Positions 4,923-5,821 of a DNA stretch of 5,821 bases are shown one piece after another (the stretch's first letter is position 1; the number at the start of each line of letters is the position of its first letter). The notes under the pieces are model-generated. The model did not search any database. It had not been told where the DNA came from and saw nothing but the letters and a program-made list of their open reading frames with translations. The stretch lies in assembly GCA_018065025.1 (NCBI GenBank), contig JAGHUB010000240.1, forward strand, positions 1 to 5,821, read 5' to 3'. This DNA is from Candidatus Equihabitans merdae. Lineage in GTDB: Bacteria > Bacillota > Clostridia > Lachnospirales > Lachnospiraceae. The translations under genes were made by a program, and so were the position numbers.

Positions 4923-5821
4923 ATGAAACTTCTGGACTGGAACAGAAACGGAAAAGTTGATGCAGCAGATATCGTGCTGTCTATCATGATGCTGGCCCTG
5001 CTGGGTGCCATCGCAGCTTATTTCATTGGTATGGCTCATTTTGGTGACAAAATCGATCCCGGTACCAAGGTAAGCATCGAAGGCCGTGAGTATAATATCG
5101 GCGGCATGACAGCAGATGCAGCAGAAGACAAGCTGCTTAAGGAACTGGCTTTTGATCTGACCATCAATGGTCGTACAGACAGTTACAAGATCAAGGCTTC
5201 CGATGTGGAAGAACTGAGGCTGGAGGGCAATACTCCTGCAGAAATTATCGCTTCTGAAGATGCCTGGCGTTATGGTTCAGGTACAAAGTTCGAGAAGGTT
5301 ATTGAAGCCGGTGTGGTCAGAACGGTTGATGAAGATGCTGTGGGCAAGCTGGTTGATAAGTTCTCTGAAGTATCTGCTAAGGCTGAACAGCCTAAAGATG
5401 CCTATATTGATGGCGACGGCAATCATTTCTGGATCGTGAAGGAAGAAGAAGGTGCTGCTCTGGATCCCAAGAAGACCGTTGCTGCTATCTGTGAGGCTAT
5501 CGAAAATGGTCAGTCGGAGTTGGATCTGGACAAAGCTGATTGCTACAAACATCCCGCCGTTTATGAGGATAATGAAGCTCTGGTATCTGAATGGAGAAGG
5601 GTCGAACATTTCTTTACTCAGAAACTGTCTCTTAATATGACAGGTGCTGTTGAAGCTATCACCGAAGAACAGCTGAGAGACTGGTGTACTTATGACATGT
5701 CTACCGGTGAGCTGACTGTTGACGAAGAGAAGGTGGCTGTCTTTACAGAGAAACTGGCTGAAACTTACAACACATTCAAGGCAGAACGTCCCTTTAAGAC
5801 TCATAGCGGCAAGACCATCAC
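4923..5821 (+). CDS. Membrane-anchored L,D-transpeptidase-type protein, N-terminal part (runs off the window)
   Basis: The frame opens with ATG 4923, 5 bases after GGGGAG, and stays open to the window end (299 codons, no stop). A single hydrophobic helix at about 17-37 anchors the protein with the rest outside. The extracellular part reads as the spacer and putative peptidoglycan-binding region (PG_binding_4 type) of Firmicutes L,D-transpeptidases. After VSIEGREYNIGGMTADAAED comes an alpha/beta segment, then a late block with LTVDEEKVAVFTEKLAETYNTF and FKTHSGKTI. This is the sequence that normally leads into the YkuD catalytic domain with its Cys/His pair, which would lie beyond the window. 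Such enzymes cross-link peptidoglycan with 3-3 bonds or attach proteins to it. The exact match to catalytic function cannot be verified here; a VanW or other wall protein with the same spacer is the alternative. The first 16 residues form an EF-hand-like loop (D5, N7, N9, D13, D16). Confidence 0.82.
   Translation, partial: MKLLDWNRNGKVDAADIVLSIMMLALLGAIAAYFIGMAHFGDKIDPGTKVSIEGREYNIGGMTADAAEDKLLKELAFDLTINGRTDSYKIKASDVEELRLEGNTPAEIIASEDAWRYGSGTKFEKVIEAGVVRTVDEDAVGKLVDKFSEVSAKAEQPKDAYIDGDGNHFWIVKEEEGAALDPKKTVAAICEAIENGQSELDLDKADCYKHPAVYEDNEALVSEWRRVEHFFTQKLSLNMTGAVEAITEEQLRDWCTYDMSTGELTVDEEKVAVFTEKLAETYNTFKAERPFKTHSGKTI

Noticed and set aside
5277..5804. 175-codon leftward frame
   Set aside because: Antisense to the clearly coding cell-wall gene, whose frame has recognisable domain sequence; the reverse frame shows no family pattern.

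Overview
The base composition, AGGAGG-type ribosome binding sites, hairpin-plus-U-run terminators and protein families point to a Gram-positive anaerobe of the Firmicutes, probably a gut Clostridia member (Lachnospiraceae/Oscillospiraceae-like). The families supporting this are tandem DUF4352 proteins, a VanZ-like membrane protein, CsaA, and an L,D-transpeptidase with PG-binding domains. The assignment is an inference from gene content, with no ribosomal RNA or marker gene to fix it.

Layout from left to right. (1) The tail of an unidentified forward gene ends at 143 and is followed by a strong hairpin terminator. (2) A two-gene leftward operon follows: a four-helix VanZ-like membrane protein (1649 to 1215), then a secreted tandem-DUF4352 protein (1212 to 247). 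The ribosome binding site of the second lies inside the last codons of the first. (3) A 214-bp divergent intergenic region (1650-1863) holds a hairpin, a 15-bp direct repeat, a small palindrome and a good forward promoter. (4) A forward pair follows: an HTH-Fic protein with intact catalytic and self-inhibitory motifs (GTG start at 1864), overlapping csaA (2786-3115) by 14 bp. (5) Convergent to csaA is a leftward AraC-family regulator (3843 to 3139). It is divergent from a forward SDR oxidoreductase (3976-4722) that resembles bile-acid/steroid dehydrogenases of the BaiA type. The spacer between them carries two tandem 12-bp direct repeats at 20-bp spacing, which are likely the regulator's sites. 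(6) After a near-perfect UUCG-loop terminator, an extended -10 promoter drives a membrane-anchored cell-wall protein (4923 to beyond the window edge). It is probably an L,D-transpeptidase and has an EF-hand-like loop at its cytoplasmic N terminus.

Taken together, this is a set of short independent transcription units rather than one large pathway. The two most coherent modules are the AraC regulator/SDR pair, a typical regulator next to its target, and the Fic-CsaA translationally coupled pair, whose partnership is unexpected. I see no mobile element, CRISPR array, tRNA or rRNA in the window. I do not see a clearly new multi-gene system; the Fic-CsaA pair and the repeat-rich control regions deserve the most attention.
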